Of a DNA stretch of 64,000 nt, positions 37,248 to 45,418 are shown piece by piece (positions within the stretch are counted from its first letter, which is position 1; every line of letters starts with the position of its first letter). The stretch comes from CAZRHH01 sp964599885 (GTDB taxonomy: Bacteria; Chloroflexota; Dehalococcoidia; DSTF01; JACRBR01), in the NCBI GenBank assembly GCA_964599885.1, contig CAZRHH010000007.1, forward strand, positions 1 to 64,000, in the 5' to 3' direction. The translations under genes were made by a program, and so were the position numbers. Below the pieces are notes generated by a model, which was not told where the DNA came from, did not search any database, and saw only the letters and a list, made by a program, of their open reading frames with translations.

Positions 37248-37706
37248 ATGCCACAGCCTCGTGACGAATTCGAAGGCATCGACATCAACGGCCCGTGGGG
37301 CGGCATCCGCATCGGTTCGGGCGGCGTGCGGTTCGGCGACGGCGCCGACGGCTGGGACGCGGACGACGACGCGGAGTTGCGCGCGGTGCGGCGGCGGGTG
37401 CGGCAGCGGCTGGACTTTGTCCGCGGCCTCGCGTTCTACGTGCTGATCACCGGCGGCCTGGCGCTGCTCGACTGGTCCACGGGCGACGGCTGGTGGGTGC
37501 AGTGGGTGGCGATCATCTGGGGCGCGTTCATCGCGATGCAGTTCTTAAGCACGTTCGTCGCGCCGGCGATGTGGGGCCGTGACGCAGAAGAGCGGATGGT
37601 CGAGCGCGAGTTACAGCGCCGCCGTGGCCGCGCCACGGTGACGCGTGGCGCGCCGGATCCGGTGGCGCCGGAAGCGACGACGCTGACGCCGGACGATCGC
37701 GCCTGA
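37248..37706 (+). CDS. 2TM-domain protein
   Basis: 152 residues. A Gly-rich N-terminus (GPWGGIRIGSGGVRFGDGAD) is followed by a basic helix (RRRVRQRLDFVRG) and two membrane helices (LAFYVLITGGLALLDW and VQWVAIIWGAFIAMQFL), the layout of the 2TM domain family often fused to or encoded near histidine kinases. Function unknown. GGAGG lies seven bases before ATG at 37248. It follows the large secreted protein by 160 bp. Confidence 0.75.
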   Translation: MPQPRDEFEGIDINGPWGGIRIGSGGVRFGDGADGWDADDDAELRAVRRRVRQRLDFVRGLAFYVLITGGLALLDWSTGDGWWVQWVAIIWGAFIAMQFLSTFVAPAMWGRDAEERMVERELQRRRGRATVTRGAPDPVAPEATTLTPDDRA

Positions 37707-37886
37707 GCATCACGCCGCCGGAAGGCGCCCGCCGCGCGCGCCGGCGCGATCGTCGCGGGCGCGAGAGCACCGACGCGTGAGTTGGCGCGTTGCGCTGCCG
37801 AGTCCGGTTTCGGTACAACGCAACGCCGCTGGCCAACATCTGTTCTCTCTTCTCCGCTTTCTGTTCTCAGGGTCGATGATCACCCC

Positions 37887-38510
37887 ATGACGCAACGCGC
37901 CGCACGCACTTCACGACCGGACGACGCTGGCGACGCTTCGTCGTTGCCGGCACGCATCCTCGTCCACGGCACCACGGGGTCGGGGAAGACGACGCTGGGC
38001 AAGCGGATCGCGGCGATCACGGGCGCGCCGTACGTCGAGCTGGACGCGCTGTACTGGGAGGCGGACTGGGTCGAGGCGCCCGTACACATCTTCCGCAACC
38101 GCGTCGCCGAAGCGATCGCCGGGCCGGCGTGGGTGGTCGATGGCAACTACAGCGTCGTGCAGGATCTGACATGGGCGAGCGCGGACGCGATCATCTGGCT
38201 CGACTACTCGATCGCGCGCATCTACTGGCAACTTCTCAAGCGGACGCTCTCGCGCATCGTGCGGCGGGAAGAGCTGTGGGCGGGGAACCGCGAGAAGCTG
38301 CGTACGGCGTTCTTCAGCACGGACTCGCTGTTCGTCTGGGCGCTGAAGTCGCACTGGAAGAAGCGGCGGGTGATGCCGGAGCGGCTGGCGGAGCCGCGGT
38401 ACGCGCATCTGCGCTGCACGCGCATCCGGTCGCCGCGGGAGCTGGAACGGTACCTGGCATCGGTTACGGCGAGCGATTCACCACAGAGGCACAGAGGCAC
38501 AGAGGGGTAG
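37887..38510 (+). CDS. P-loop kinase, adenylate kinase/FlaR-like
   Basis: 207 residues. P-loop ILVHGTTGSGKTTLGKRIA (about 22-40), then APYVELDALYWEADW, VDGNYSVVQDLTW and a C-terminal Arg-rich part. This pattern fits the topology-modulation/adenylate kinase-like P-loop family with an unidentified substrate. The last 10 codons (DSPQRHRGTEG) are supplied by a CACAGAGG repeat, as in parA. Start ATG at 37887; the upstream in-frame portion is unlike protein. Confidence 0.82.
   Translation: MTQRAARTSRPDDAGDASSLPARILVHGTTGSGKTTLGKRIAAITGAPYVELDALYWEADWVEAPVHIFRNRVAEAIAGPAWVVDGNYSVVQDLTWASADAIIWLDYSIARIYWQLLKRTLSRIVRREELWAGNREKLRTAFFSTDSLFVWALKSHWKKRRVMPERLAEPRYAHLRCTRIRSPRELERYLASVTASDSPQRHRGTEG
38477..38507. 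repeat. CACAGAGG-type dispersed repeat
   Basis: ATTCACCACAGAGGCACAG, continuing with CACAGAGG units; forms the 3' end of the P-loop kinase gene. Confidence 0.75.
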
Positions 38511-38544
38511 GGTTTCGCCCGTTATCCGGAGGCTTGGCGACGCG

Positions 38545-38571
38545 GTAGGGGCGCACCCACGTGTGCGCCCC
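38545..38571 (+). repeat. REP-like element, class A variant
   Basis: GTAGGGGCGCAC/GTGCGCCCC on the plus strand: the GGAC/GTCC pair is replaced by GCAC/GTGC with both arms changed together. Confidence 0.75.
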
Positions 38572-38661
38572 GGTATCGCACGCCGGACCGCAAGGCCGTT
38601 GCGAGACTACGCTTCTAGGCGTCGCTCTTGTGAACCCACCATTGGCCCCCGCTCCGCAGCG

Positions 38662-38961
38662 CTATGCCGGCGCACCCGCTGCAACCGCCAGTGGAAATAG
38701 AATCAGAAACGTTGAAAAAGGACCGTACAGAATGAGCCAGGCAACGAAGAAATCTGAGCGGCTGTTGCTCGTCATGCTGAAGTCTTCGACGCAGTTCCAG
38801 CACTGTGCGGCCGAATACCCAAGAAACGTCGCGATAGCGACGTAGAACAGCGCCGCGATACCCGTGGAAACTAGTATCGCCCGCAGCGGCGTGACAACCA
38901 GTCCCGCGAGGAAGACGATACTGAGTCCGACGGTCGAGATGACGTAGGTAGGAACTTCCAC
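38662..38961 (-). CDS. Hypothetical small membrane protein
   Basis: 99 residues with three hydrophobic segments (ISTVGLSIVFLAGLVVTPL, STGIAALFYVAIATFLGYSA and WLILYGPFSTFLILFPLAVA) and a loop CWNCVEDF. I do not recognise a family. Start ATG at 38961, not preceded by a strong ribosome site. The AT content is a little higher than in the neighbours. Confidence 0.5.
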   Translation of the reverse strand: MEVPTYVISTVGLSIVFLAGLVVTPLRAILVSTGIAALFYVAIATFLGYSAAQCWNCVEDFSMTSNSRSDFFVAWLILYGPFSTFLILFPLAVAAGAPA

Positions 38962-39091
38962 AGTTCATTTTGGCACAACTATTCGGCAGATGAGCGCGCG
39001 GCGCCTAAGGCCTGTCCGGTGCCCCGTCCTAAGTTGCATATCACGTGAGTGCAACTCCGACGTCCGATTTACGACATTCATCTTTCTCATC

Positions 39092-39120
39092 CCTCTATGT
39101 CTCTGTGCCTCTGTGGTGAA
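39092..39120. repeat. CACAGAGG-type dispersed repeat, reverse orientation
   Basis: CCTCTATGTCTCTGTGCC then TCTGTGGTGAA, the complement of the unit seen at 3048. Confidence 0.7.
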
Positions 39121-39123
39121 AAA

Positions 39124-39165
39124 CCTTTGCGCTCCTTTGCGCCCTCTGCGTCTTTGCGGTGAAAG
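39124..39165. repeat. GCAAAGG-type dispersed repeat, reverse orientation
   Basis: CTTTGCGCTCCTTTGCGCCC then TCTGCGTCTTTGCGGTGAAAG. It lies back to back with the previous element; a forward relative is at 52106. Confidence 0.7.
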
Positions 39166-39229
39166 AACACCTGCAAGAGTGACACCAACGGCTACGAGCT
39201 GACGGCCCGTTCGCCGCATAGTGCGCAGC

Positions 39230-39643
39230 ATGTGGCCTGAACCGCTGACACCTGACGCCATCGATGACGATGCGTGGAACTTTCGCGCGATCGTGCGTGC
39301 CGGCGACCGTGCGATCGTCGCGAGCGTGCCGTGCGCGGTGAACGCTCGCGCCGGGTGCGGCGTGTTCGGCGAGATGACGATCGATGACGAGCGCGGCGCG
39401 CCGCGGCAACGGCAGCGCGCGCTCGTGTTGCTCGTGCGCGAGAGTCTGCGCCACGCCGCGGCGCTGGGCGTGACGCGCGTACACACCGACGCGCCGACGA
39501 GGCTGGCAGCGTTCGCGGCGCGGATGACGGGTATGGCCGGCGACAGCGGTTCCGGGGGAGGCAGGCAGTTTCGGGGAGCGCTGGTCGATATACGGACGCG
39601 CACGCTGGATGAGAGTGATGCCGACGGCAACCTTCGCAGCTAG
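39230..39643 (+). CDS. Hypothetical GNAT-like protein at the head of the virion-like module
   Basis: 137 residues from ATG at 39230 (MWPEPLTPDA). RALVLLVRESLRHAAALGV followed by RVHTDAPTRLAAFAARMTGM looks like the CoA-binding helix and last strand of an acetyltransferase-type fold, but the evidence is weak. It overlaps the next gene by 26 bp, so it is probably cotranscribed with the following structural-protein-like genes. Function unknown. Confidence 0.55.
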   Translation: MWPEPLTPDAIDDDAWNFRAIVRAGDRAIVASVPCAVNARAGCGVFGEMTIDDERGAPRQRQRALVLLVRESLRHAAALGVTRVHTDAPTRLAAFAARMTGMAGDSGSGGGRQFRGALVDIRTRTLDESDADGNLRS

Positions 39644-40313
39644 CGGGTCGAGCTTGCTCGATCAGCTCCAGCCGAACGCGCACGATTCGTTCATCCGCGT
39701 CGTCGGCGTGTACTACCTCGGCGCCTCGAAGACGGCGTTGTACCGCACGCTGCTGCGGTTCGATGTCTTCGGCGCCGCTGCCGAAGGACGCGCGCTGACG
39801 CCGGCCGACACGATCGAGGCGGCGGAGTTGGAGTGGGACGTCATCTCTGTGATCGGGCCGGCGGCGTGGGCAGCGACGATCAAGCACGTCGCGCGCGCTG
39901 ACTGGGATCCGCTGACGGCGACGTGGAATCAGTACCGGACCGGCGCTGCCTGGACGACGGGCGGCGGCGACTTCGACACGCCACCTGTTGATGTTGCGTA
40001 CACGTCGCCGGCCGTCATCGGCGCGTTTGTCATCGCGGGAATCGCGGAGTTCGTGACGGACGCGATCGCGAACGAGGGCGGCATCGTCCGGCTGGCGCAG
40101 CGGGCGAACAACGAAGCGCCGGCGACGACGCGCACGTATGAAGGTTCGGCGACGGTGCTGCCGTTGCTGCGCGTGACGTATGCGTCGCGAGAACCATCGC
40201 CGGTCGATCATCCGGATGCGGGTGTGATGCGCGGGGCGCGCGCGGCGCGGGCGGCGCGTCCGGCCGCACCAGCACAGGCAGCGAAAACCCGGAAGCCATC
40301 AGCACCAGCATGA
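39618..40313 (+). CDS. DNRLRE-domain protein
   Basis: 231 residues from ATG at 39618 (MPTATFAAS; a start at 39609 is also possible). It shows the DNRLRE pattern: an early YRTLLRFDVFG, then IEAAELEWDVISV, and RADWDPLTATWNQYRTGAAW with the typical W..W spacing, and ends in an Ala-Pro-Lys tail (RAARPAAPAQAAKTRKP). DNRLRE domains occur in surface and tail-fibre-like proteins. It overlaps the preceding gene and is followed by repeat DNA. Confidence 0.7.
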   Translation: MPTATFAASGSSLLDQLQPNAHDSFIRVVGVYYLGASKTALYRTLLRFDVFGAAAEGRALTPADTIEAAELEWDVISVIGPAAWAATIKHVARADWDPLTATWNQYRTGAAWTTGGGDFDTPPVDVAYTSPAVIGAFVIAGIAEFVTDAIANEGGIVRLAQRANNEAPATTRTYEGSATVLPLLRVTYASREPSPVDHPDAGVMRGARAARAARPAAPAQAAKTRKPSAPA

Positions 40314-40425
40314 CGCAAGGGGCAGGAAACGGAGATGCACGTGGAATGTTCGGAGCGGGGCGTGTGGGGACGGGGGGTGCGGTTACAACCGTCCTTCGTA
40401 GAACGCCACACCCGGGCCCCGCCCC

Positions 40426-40448
40426 CGCGGGCTGAAAGCCCGCGCCAC
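40426..40448 (-). repeat. REP-like element, class D
   Basis: CGCGGGCT/AGCCCGCG arms, GTGG head on the minus strand; inside tandem unit 1. Confidence 0.8.
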
Positions 40449-40568
40449 GAGGCATGGCGCACATCGGGAGGTTAGGGCAAGCGATCGGCAGGGTATGGCG
40501 CGCATCGGGAGGTTCGGGGGTGCGGTTACAACCGTCCTTCGTAGAACGCCACACCCGGGCCCCGCCCC

Positions 40569-40591
40569 CGCGGGCTGAAAGCCCGCGCCAC
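40569..40591 (-). repeat. REP-like element, class D
   Basis: Identical copy inside tandem unit 2. Confidence 0.8.
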
Positions 40592-40744
40592 GAGGCATGG
40601 CGCACATCGGGAGGTTAGGGCAAGCGATCGGCAGGGTATGGCGCGCATCGGGAGGGTGAGGCAAGCGATCGGCGCGTCAACAGCGTCACCAATCACGAAT
40701 CACGAGTCACCAGTCTTCGGCAACCAGGGGAAGCGAGGGGAAAA

Positions 40745-41386
40745 TTGGCATCGAATATCGCGGCGATACGCACGAACGTCCGCAAAGATCTGCATGACGA
40801 AGACGCCGCCGCGTACCGCTGGACGGATGCCGCGCTGGACCGGCACATCGGCCGGGCGGCGCTCGAGTACTCGCTGCACGCGCCGCGCGAGCAACGCTCG
40901 ACGCTGACGGCGACGCCGGGATCGCGCGAGATCTCGGTCGCGACGCTCGCCGACCGGATTGATATCGAGGCGGTCGAGTGGCCGGTCGCGCAGTTTCCGC
41001 CGCGGCGTGTCGGCTGGTCGGCGTGGCAGGACACGATCACGCTCGACGTTGATGGCGCGCCGGCGGCCGCCGACAACGTGTACATCTACTGGACGAAGCC
41101 GCACACGCTCGACGGCAGCACGTCGACGATCCCGCCGCACGACGACGACATCGTGGCGGCCGGGGGCGCTGGGTACGCCGCGCTCGACTGGACGTCGTTC
41201 AGCATCAACCGCATCAACACGGGCGGCGACGACGTGTGGGGCCGCTACAAGGCGTTCGCCGATGAGCGACTCGCGTACTTCATGCGCGAGCTGCGACGCG
41301 TCGGGCGGGCGAACGCGGTGCGTCAGCGGCGGATGTATGCGGCGGACGCGCCATCGGCGTTCCAGCAAGATCGCGTGAGCTTCTGA
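40745..41386 (+). CDS. Virion-like protein (possible head-tail adaptor type)
   Basis: 213 residues from TTG at 40745 after GAGGGG. The opening IRTNVRKDLHDEDAAAYRWTD followed by AALDRHIGRAALEY resembles phage connector/adaptor or virion-associated proteins that begin with a short helical bundle. The end (FADERLAYFMRELRRVGRAN) is helical. I assign it only by general resemblance. Its stop overlaps the next gene's ATG at 41386. Confidence 0.55.
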   Translation: MASNIAAIRTNVRKDLHDEDAAAYRWTDAALDRHIGRAALEYSLHAPREQRSTLTATPGSREISVATLADRIDIEAVEWPVAQFPPRRVGWSAWQDTITLDVDGAPAAADNVYIYWTKPHTLDGSTSTIPPHDDDIVAAGGAGYAALDWTSFSINRINTGGDDVWGRYKAFADERLAYFMRELRRVGRANAVRQRRMYAADAPSAFQQDRVSF

Positions 41387-42018
41387 TGCGGACGCTGCCC
41401 GCCGAGCTGATCGCCGCGCAGAAGACCGCGAGCGCCGTGCCGTACGTGCCGGTAGCGATCGAGAACCGCGTCGGCGCCGTCCGCCGGTACGACTACACGA
41501 TGCTCGACGCCACGGCGAACGCGATCACGAAGCACGATGTCTGCGTCGCCGCGGACGGGACGGTGATGCGCGTCCGTGCCGAGGCCGGCGCGATCAAGCT
41601 GATGCGCGTGCCCAATCCGGCGACCGGGCCGTGGACGACGTGGACGAACCTGGCGACCGGGATGGGCACGCAGGTCGCCTGCGCGGCGGAGGGCGCGCGC
41701 GTGATCGTCGTCTACAGCGACGCGGCGGGCACGGGCGTGCGCTATCGCGAATCGACGAACAGCGGCGCATCGTTCGGCGCGGATACGGCGCTGGTCACGG
41801 CGGCGAGCGCGGTGACCGATCTCGCCGTCGCTTACAAGAACACGAGCGGCGACCTGCTTGTGGCGTGGACGATGGCGAGTGGGCTGACGGTCAACCGGCG
41901 CGTTGCGGGCGCGTTCGGTGGCGCCGTGGCGTGGCCGCACGCGGCGGCGTCGCTCAACGGCGTCGCGGTGACGTTCAATCTCGATTACGAGATGGTGCTG
42001 ACGGGCGCGGAGAGGTGA
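41386..42018 (+). CDS. Virion-like protein, N-terminal half of a possible split gene
   Basis: 210 residues starting MRTLPAELIAAQKTASAVPY. A short start segment typical of phage tail-tip proteins is followed by propeller-like repeats (VCVAADGTVMRVRAEAG, YRESTNSGASFGAD). It stops at TGA 42016 in the sequence GAGAGGTGA, where the next frame starts with GTG. The break falls in the middle of the repeat pattern (NLDYEMVLTG, next frame VWSLIYGDGG), so this and the next gene may be one gene interrupted by a frameshift. Confidence 0.6.
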   Translation: MRTLPAELIAAQKTASAVPYVPVAIENRVGAVRRYDYTMLDATANAITKHDVCVAADGTVMRVRAEAGAIKLMRVPNPATGPWTTWTNLATGMGTQVACAAEGARVIVVYSDAAGTGVRYRESTNSGASFGADTALVTAASAVTDLAVAYKNTSGDLLVAWTMASGLTVNRRVAGAFGGAVAWPHAAASLNGVAVTFNLDYEMVLTGAER

Positions 42019-43358
42019 GCGCGCGCCCGAGCGTGTGGTCGCTGATCTACGGTGATGGCGGCAACGTGGTCAGCGGCGCGTGGGGCAGCCTCGACCCGCA
42101 GGTACAGGCGGAAGCGACCGCGCAGACGGAGTTCCGCGCGCCATCGATCGCGGCGACGGACACGTACCGGATCAACTTCACGGAAGTGGCGACGTACACC
42201 GGCGGCGCCACGCGCGCGTACCGGACGTGGCTGCATCCGCTGCTGCCGTACAACCACGGCCGCTTCTCGTGGCGCACGCCACTGCCCGTCGACTACGCGG
42301 GCGCGCAGGGGATCGCCGCCGCCGCGAACGGCACCGTCGCCGGTGGCTTCGTGTACGAGAGCACGCCGGACCGCATCCAGCGCGCGCCGCGCGACACGGT
42401 CGCGCTCGATGCCGTCGCGGACGTGTTGTCGGTCGAGCTGCGGGAAGACACGGCGGGCGCGCACGCGGTGATCGAGCTGAACAACGACGCCGGGCAGTAC
42501 GCCGGACCGCCAGCGCCGTTGCAGCTCGGCAACTTCGTATCGCTGGGCTTTGGGTACGAGACGACGGCGGGGCCGTTCGCGGGCGCAATGCTCGATCTGT
42601 GGATCGCGGCGTACGAGTACCGGCGCGATGGCGGGCGCTCGACATTGCGGCTGCATCTCGAGAGCGGCTGGGATCTGCTGCGCCGGAGCCATCAGCGCAC
42701 GCAGATCGTGCATACGGCGGATCACTATCGCGGCATCCTGTCGGCGATCCTGGCGCGTGCGGGGTTAACGATGGCGACGAACGGGGCGAGCGCGCGTGCC
42801 GTCGGCATCACGCCGGCGTTCACGATCCACGCACAGACATCGGGATACGACGCGGCGCGGCAGGTGCTGTCGTTCGTCGCCGACCGGTTGTTCATGCGCG
42901 ACGACGCGGGCTCGCTGTTCACGGAGAAGCTTACCGGCGAAGCGGCGTCGTACACGTTCGGTGGCGCGCATCCGCTGCGCGCGATCGAACTGCGGACGGA
43001 GCCGGCGCCGGTCGCGGAGGCGCAGGCGTTCGGCGCGGGCGCGTACGGACAGAGCACGGACTACGCGCTGGCGACGCACGGGCTGGCGCGGCAGGAGCAG
43101 CAGCGCGACGTGACGAGCGTATCGGGCGCGGCCGCCGCGGCGACGGCCACCGCACGCATCCGCGCGCGAAAGCTCGACGAGCATGGCGGCACGATCGCCG
43201 TGCCGCCGCATTGCGGCCTGGAGCTGCTCGACGTAGTGGCGTTCGTTGATGCGTTCGTGAGCGCGGCGACGGTGACGCGGCGCGTGATGGGCATCGTGTG
43301 GCGGTACGACAAGCGGCGCGCGGTGTATGAGCAGGTGGTGCGGCTCGGGCCGGTGTGA
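42015..43358 (+). CDS. Virion-like tail protein, C-terminal half of a possible split gene
   Basis: 447 residues from GTG at 42015 (GTGA overlap). Residues 1-95 continue the repeat domain; about 120-220 look like a tail-associated beta domain (LSVELREDTAGAHAVIELNN then ISLGF-like strands); about 225-420 hold helical and beta segments (YRGILSAILARAGLTMATNG, FVADRLFMRDDAGSLFTEKL). The order resembles baseplate-hub or tail-tip proteins. AGAGG upstream would serve as a ribosome site if the overlap is genuine. Confidence 0.6.
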   Translation: MSARPSVWSLIYGDGGNVVSGAWGSLDPQVQAEATAQTEFRAPSIAATDTYRINFTEVATYTGGATRAYRTWLHPLLPYNHGRFSWRTPLPVDYAGAQGIAAAANGTVAGGFVYESTPDRIQRAPRDTVALDAVADVLSVELREDTAGAHAVIELNNDAGQYAGPPAPLQLGNFVSLGFGYETTAGPFAGAMLDLWIAAYEYRRDGGRSTLRLHLESGWDLLRRSHQRTQIVHTADHYRGILSAILARAGLTMATNGASARAVGITPAFTIHAQTSGYDAARQVLSFVADRLFMRDDAGSLFTEKLTGEAASYTFGGAHPLRAIELRTEPAPVAEAQAFGAGAYGQSTDYALATHGLARQEQQRDVTSVSGAAAAATATARIRARKLDEHGGTIAVPPHCGLELLDVVAFVDAFVSAATVTRRVMGIVWRYDKRRAVYEQVVRLGPV

Positions 43359-43470
43359 CGGAGAGCGGGAGGCGAGAGGCGGGAAGCGGGAGGAGGGAGG
43401 CGAGAAGCGAAAAGCGGGAAGCGGGAACACGGGAGCCGGGACGCGGAGGCGAGGCGGATTGGAGAGTGAG
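43359..43470. repeat. Purine-only tract of GCGGGA(A/G) units
   Basis: About 110 bp with almost only G and A plus one C per unit, based on a 7-base motif such as GCGGGAA. Similar tracts lie at 48150 and 48331. Sits between two genes of the virion-like module. Confidence 0.7.
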
Positions 43471-43472
43471 CG

Positions 43473-43700
43473 ATGACGACACAGGCACCGGAGATCCGAT
43501 CGGGCGTTCTCAAGTCGTTCGACGGGGTGACGTACACGGCGACGGTGCAGCTGACGGGATCGTTACTGCTGTACCTGTCGAGCGTGCCGGTATCGCGCGA
43601 CATCGTGGCGGGCGATCTGGTGGCCGGGCGGAAGGTGGCAGTGGCGTTGTTCGACCCGAGCAATCCGACGGACGCCGTGTTGTTCGCGGTATGGACGTGA
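43473..43700 (+). CDS. Small virion-like protein (gpV/spike-like)
   Basis: 75 residues: IRSGVLKSFDGVTYTATVQL, then VPVSRDIVAGDLVAGRKVAV and FDPSNPTDAVLFAVWT. The SGVxKxFDGxTYTAxV start and the PxDAVLxAVW end are like small baseplate or spike OB-fold proteins. ATG at 43473 follows GGAGAG. It is the last gene of the module before rho. Confidence 0.6.
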   Translation: MTTQAPEIRSGVLKSFDGVTYTATVQLTGSLLLYLSSVPVSRDIVAGDLVAGRKVAVALFDPSNPTDAVLFAVWT

Positions 43701-43851
43701 GGGGGCGGGTGAAAACTCAGGGAACCTCCCGATGCATCGCTCGGGAATGCGGCCGATACGATCGTCGCAGCGATCGCGCGACCGGTGACGGACGCGGAGG
43801 CGCTCCCCACCTCCCACACGTGCCTGCGCGATCCAAAGCATCGCGCCGCTC

Positions 43852-43881
43852 TTGACAATCGTATGAAGAGTGCGGTAACAA
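43852..43881 (+). promoter_or_regulatory. Promoter for rho
   Basis: Perfect TTGACA at 43852-43857, 18-base spacer, TAACAA at 43876-43881. The expected +1 is near 43889, leaving a leader of about 200 nt before ATG at 44091. Confidence 0.6.
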
Positions 43882-43888
43882 GAAAGGC

Positions 43889-44090
43889 AGATTCCGCACC
43901 ACTTGGCGCTCATTCTCCCGGCGCCGCAAGCATTCCCACCTCACTAGGCACAATTCGGCTCGCCGAAGGTCCGCAAACCCGTGCCGGGTGTTGGGGTGCA
44001 TTGCAAGGAACCACGCAGCAACCAACACACGCACTGGCTATTCGCCAAGAGCACCAGATAGCGGGGCAGCAGCTCCGTAGAGGGCCACAC
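43889..44090 (+). promoter_or_regulatory. Long untranslated leader of rho
   Basis: About 200 nt between promoter and start. In-frame codons are open but do not look like Rho. Long leaders with autogenous control are known for rho genes; the C-rich stretches (CCCGGCGCCGC, CCCACCTC) would suit Rho binding (inference). No riboswitch-like fold recognised. Confidence 0.4.
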
Positions 44091-45344
44091 ATGGGCGCAG
44101 TACGAGAACGACGACGAGGCGGCGGTGGCGGCGGCGGCCAACGCAACAACGTGCCGCAGGGCGCGCCGGTCATCGATGAGGGGCCGCAGGCGGAACTGAC
44201 CGCGGCCGAACGCGAATCCGCGATCTTTACGGGCGGCATCCTCGAGATCGTCGACGACGGCTACGGCTTCCTCCGCGGCGAGAGCTTGCTTCCCGGCAGC
44301 AACGACGTGTACGTCAGCCAGTCGCAGATCCGGCGCTTCGGCTTGCGCACCGGCGACTACGTGCGCGGCCAGGTGCGCCCGCCCAAAGACAGCGAGAAAT
44401 ACTACGGGTTGCTGCGCGTCGAAGACGTGAACGATCTCGACCCGGAAACCGCCAAGAACCGCCCCTACTTCGAAAACCTCACCGCCATCTTCCCGAACGA
44501 ACTGATCGACCTCGAAACGCCATCCGCCGATCTCTCGGGCCGGCTGATCAACCTGATCTCGCCGATCGGACGCGGGCAGCGTGGCCTGATCGTCTCGCCG
44601 CCGAAAGCCGGCAAGACGTTCCTGCTGAAAGCGATCGCCGCCGGCGTCGGCGCCAACTACCCGGACATTCACCTGATGGTCGCGCTGATCGGCGAGCGGC
44701 CGGAGGAAGTCACCGACATGAAGCGATCGGTGAAGGGCGAAGTCGTCGCATCGACGTTCGATGAGCCGGTTGAAGATCACACGCGCGTCGCTGAGATGGC
44801 GCTCGAGCGCGCGAAGCGTCTCGTCGAGGGCGGCAAGGACGTCGTCATCCTGCTCGACAGCATCACGCGGCTGACGCGCGCGTATAACCTGGCGATGCCG
44901 CCGAGCGGCCGCACGCTGACGGGTGGTATGGATCCGGTTGCGCTGTACCCGCCGAAGCGCTTCTTCGGCGCGGCGCGTAACTGCGAAGAGGGCGGTAGCC
45001 TCACCGTGATCGCCACGTGTCTCGTCGACACCGGTTCGCGGCAGGACGAAGTCATCTTCGAAGAGTTCAAGGGCACCGGAAACATGGAGCTCCGCCTCGA
45101 CCGACGCCTCTCCGAGCGGCGTGTCTTCCCGTCGATCGACATCGCCGGCAGCAGCACGCGCCGCGAGGAGCTGCTGATGGATGAGGCGATGCTGCGCCAG
45201 GTCTGGCTGATGCGCCGGATGATGTCGATGATCGCCTCGAACGCGAACAACCCCTCGGAGGCGACGGAACGCCTGCTCGACCGGCTGAGCAAGACGGGCA
45301 GCAACGCGGAGTTCCTGGCGACGCTGAGCAAGAACGAAGTGTAG
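44091..45344 (+). CDS. rho: Transcription termination factor Rho
   Basis: 417 residues from ATG at 44091. A basic Gly-rich N-terminus (ERRRGGGGGGG) replaces the usual helical N-terminal domain. The cold-shock RNA-binding domain follows (GILEIVDDGYGFLRGES), then the RecA-like motor with SPPKAGKTFLL (Walker A), the ALIGERPEEVTD motif, Walker B VVILLDSITRLTRAYN and the R-loop region GSRQDEVIFEEFKGTGNMEL. It is a hexameric RNA helicase that ends transcription. AGAGGG precedes the start. The gene ends in an intrinsic terminator shared with the convergent MBL gene. Confidence 0.96.
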   Translation: MGAVRERRRGGGGGGGQRNNVPQGAPVIDEGPQAELTAAERESAIFTGGILEIVDDGYGFLRGESLLPGSNDVYVSQSQIRRFGLRTGDYVRGQVRPPKDSEKYYGLLRVEDVNDLDPETAKNRPYFENLTAIFPNELIDLETPSADLSGRLINLISPIGRGQRGLIVSPPKAGKTFLLKAIAAGVGANYPDIHLMVALIGERPEEVTDMKRSVKGEVVASTFDEPVEDHTRVAEMALERAKRLVEGGKDVVILLDSITRLTRAYNLAMPPSGRTLTGGMDPVALYPPKRFFGAARNCEEGGSLTVIATCLVDTGSRQDEVIFEEFKGTGNMELRLDRRLSERRVFPSIDIAGSSTRREELLMDEAMLRQVWLMRRMMSMIASNANNPSEATERLLDRLSKTGSNAEFLATLSKNEV

Positions 45345-45377
45345 GCGCAGGCGGCGACGCGCATCGCGCTGAAACGA

Positions 45378-45413
45378 ACGGGGCGGATCTAACGGTCCGT
45401 CCTCGTTGTTTTT
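45378..45413. terminator. Intrinsic terminator downstream of rho
   Basis: Stem ACGGGGCGGA / TCCG-T-CCTCGT with one bulged T and loop TCTAACGG, followed by TTGTTTTTC. It lies between convergent genes, with the T-tract on the rho strand. Confidence 0.65.
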
Positions 45414-45418
45414 CGACG

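Larger units (their letters stand above)
40373..40655. repeat. 143-bp tandem duplication, two units
   Basis: Unit 1 40373-40515 and unit 2 40516-40655 match base for base as far as I can read. Each contains one class D REP. The tail GCAAGCGATCGGC recurs a third time at 40662. Confidence 0.85.
40314..40744. other. Intergenic region with a 143-bp tandem repeat, no gene
   Basis: Interrupts the virion-like module. Holds two identical 143-bp units, a third partial unit, and CACCAATCACGAATCACG-type repeat just before the next start. Confidence 0.7.
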
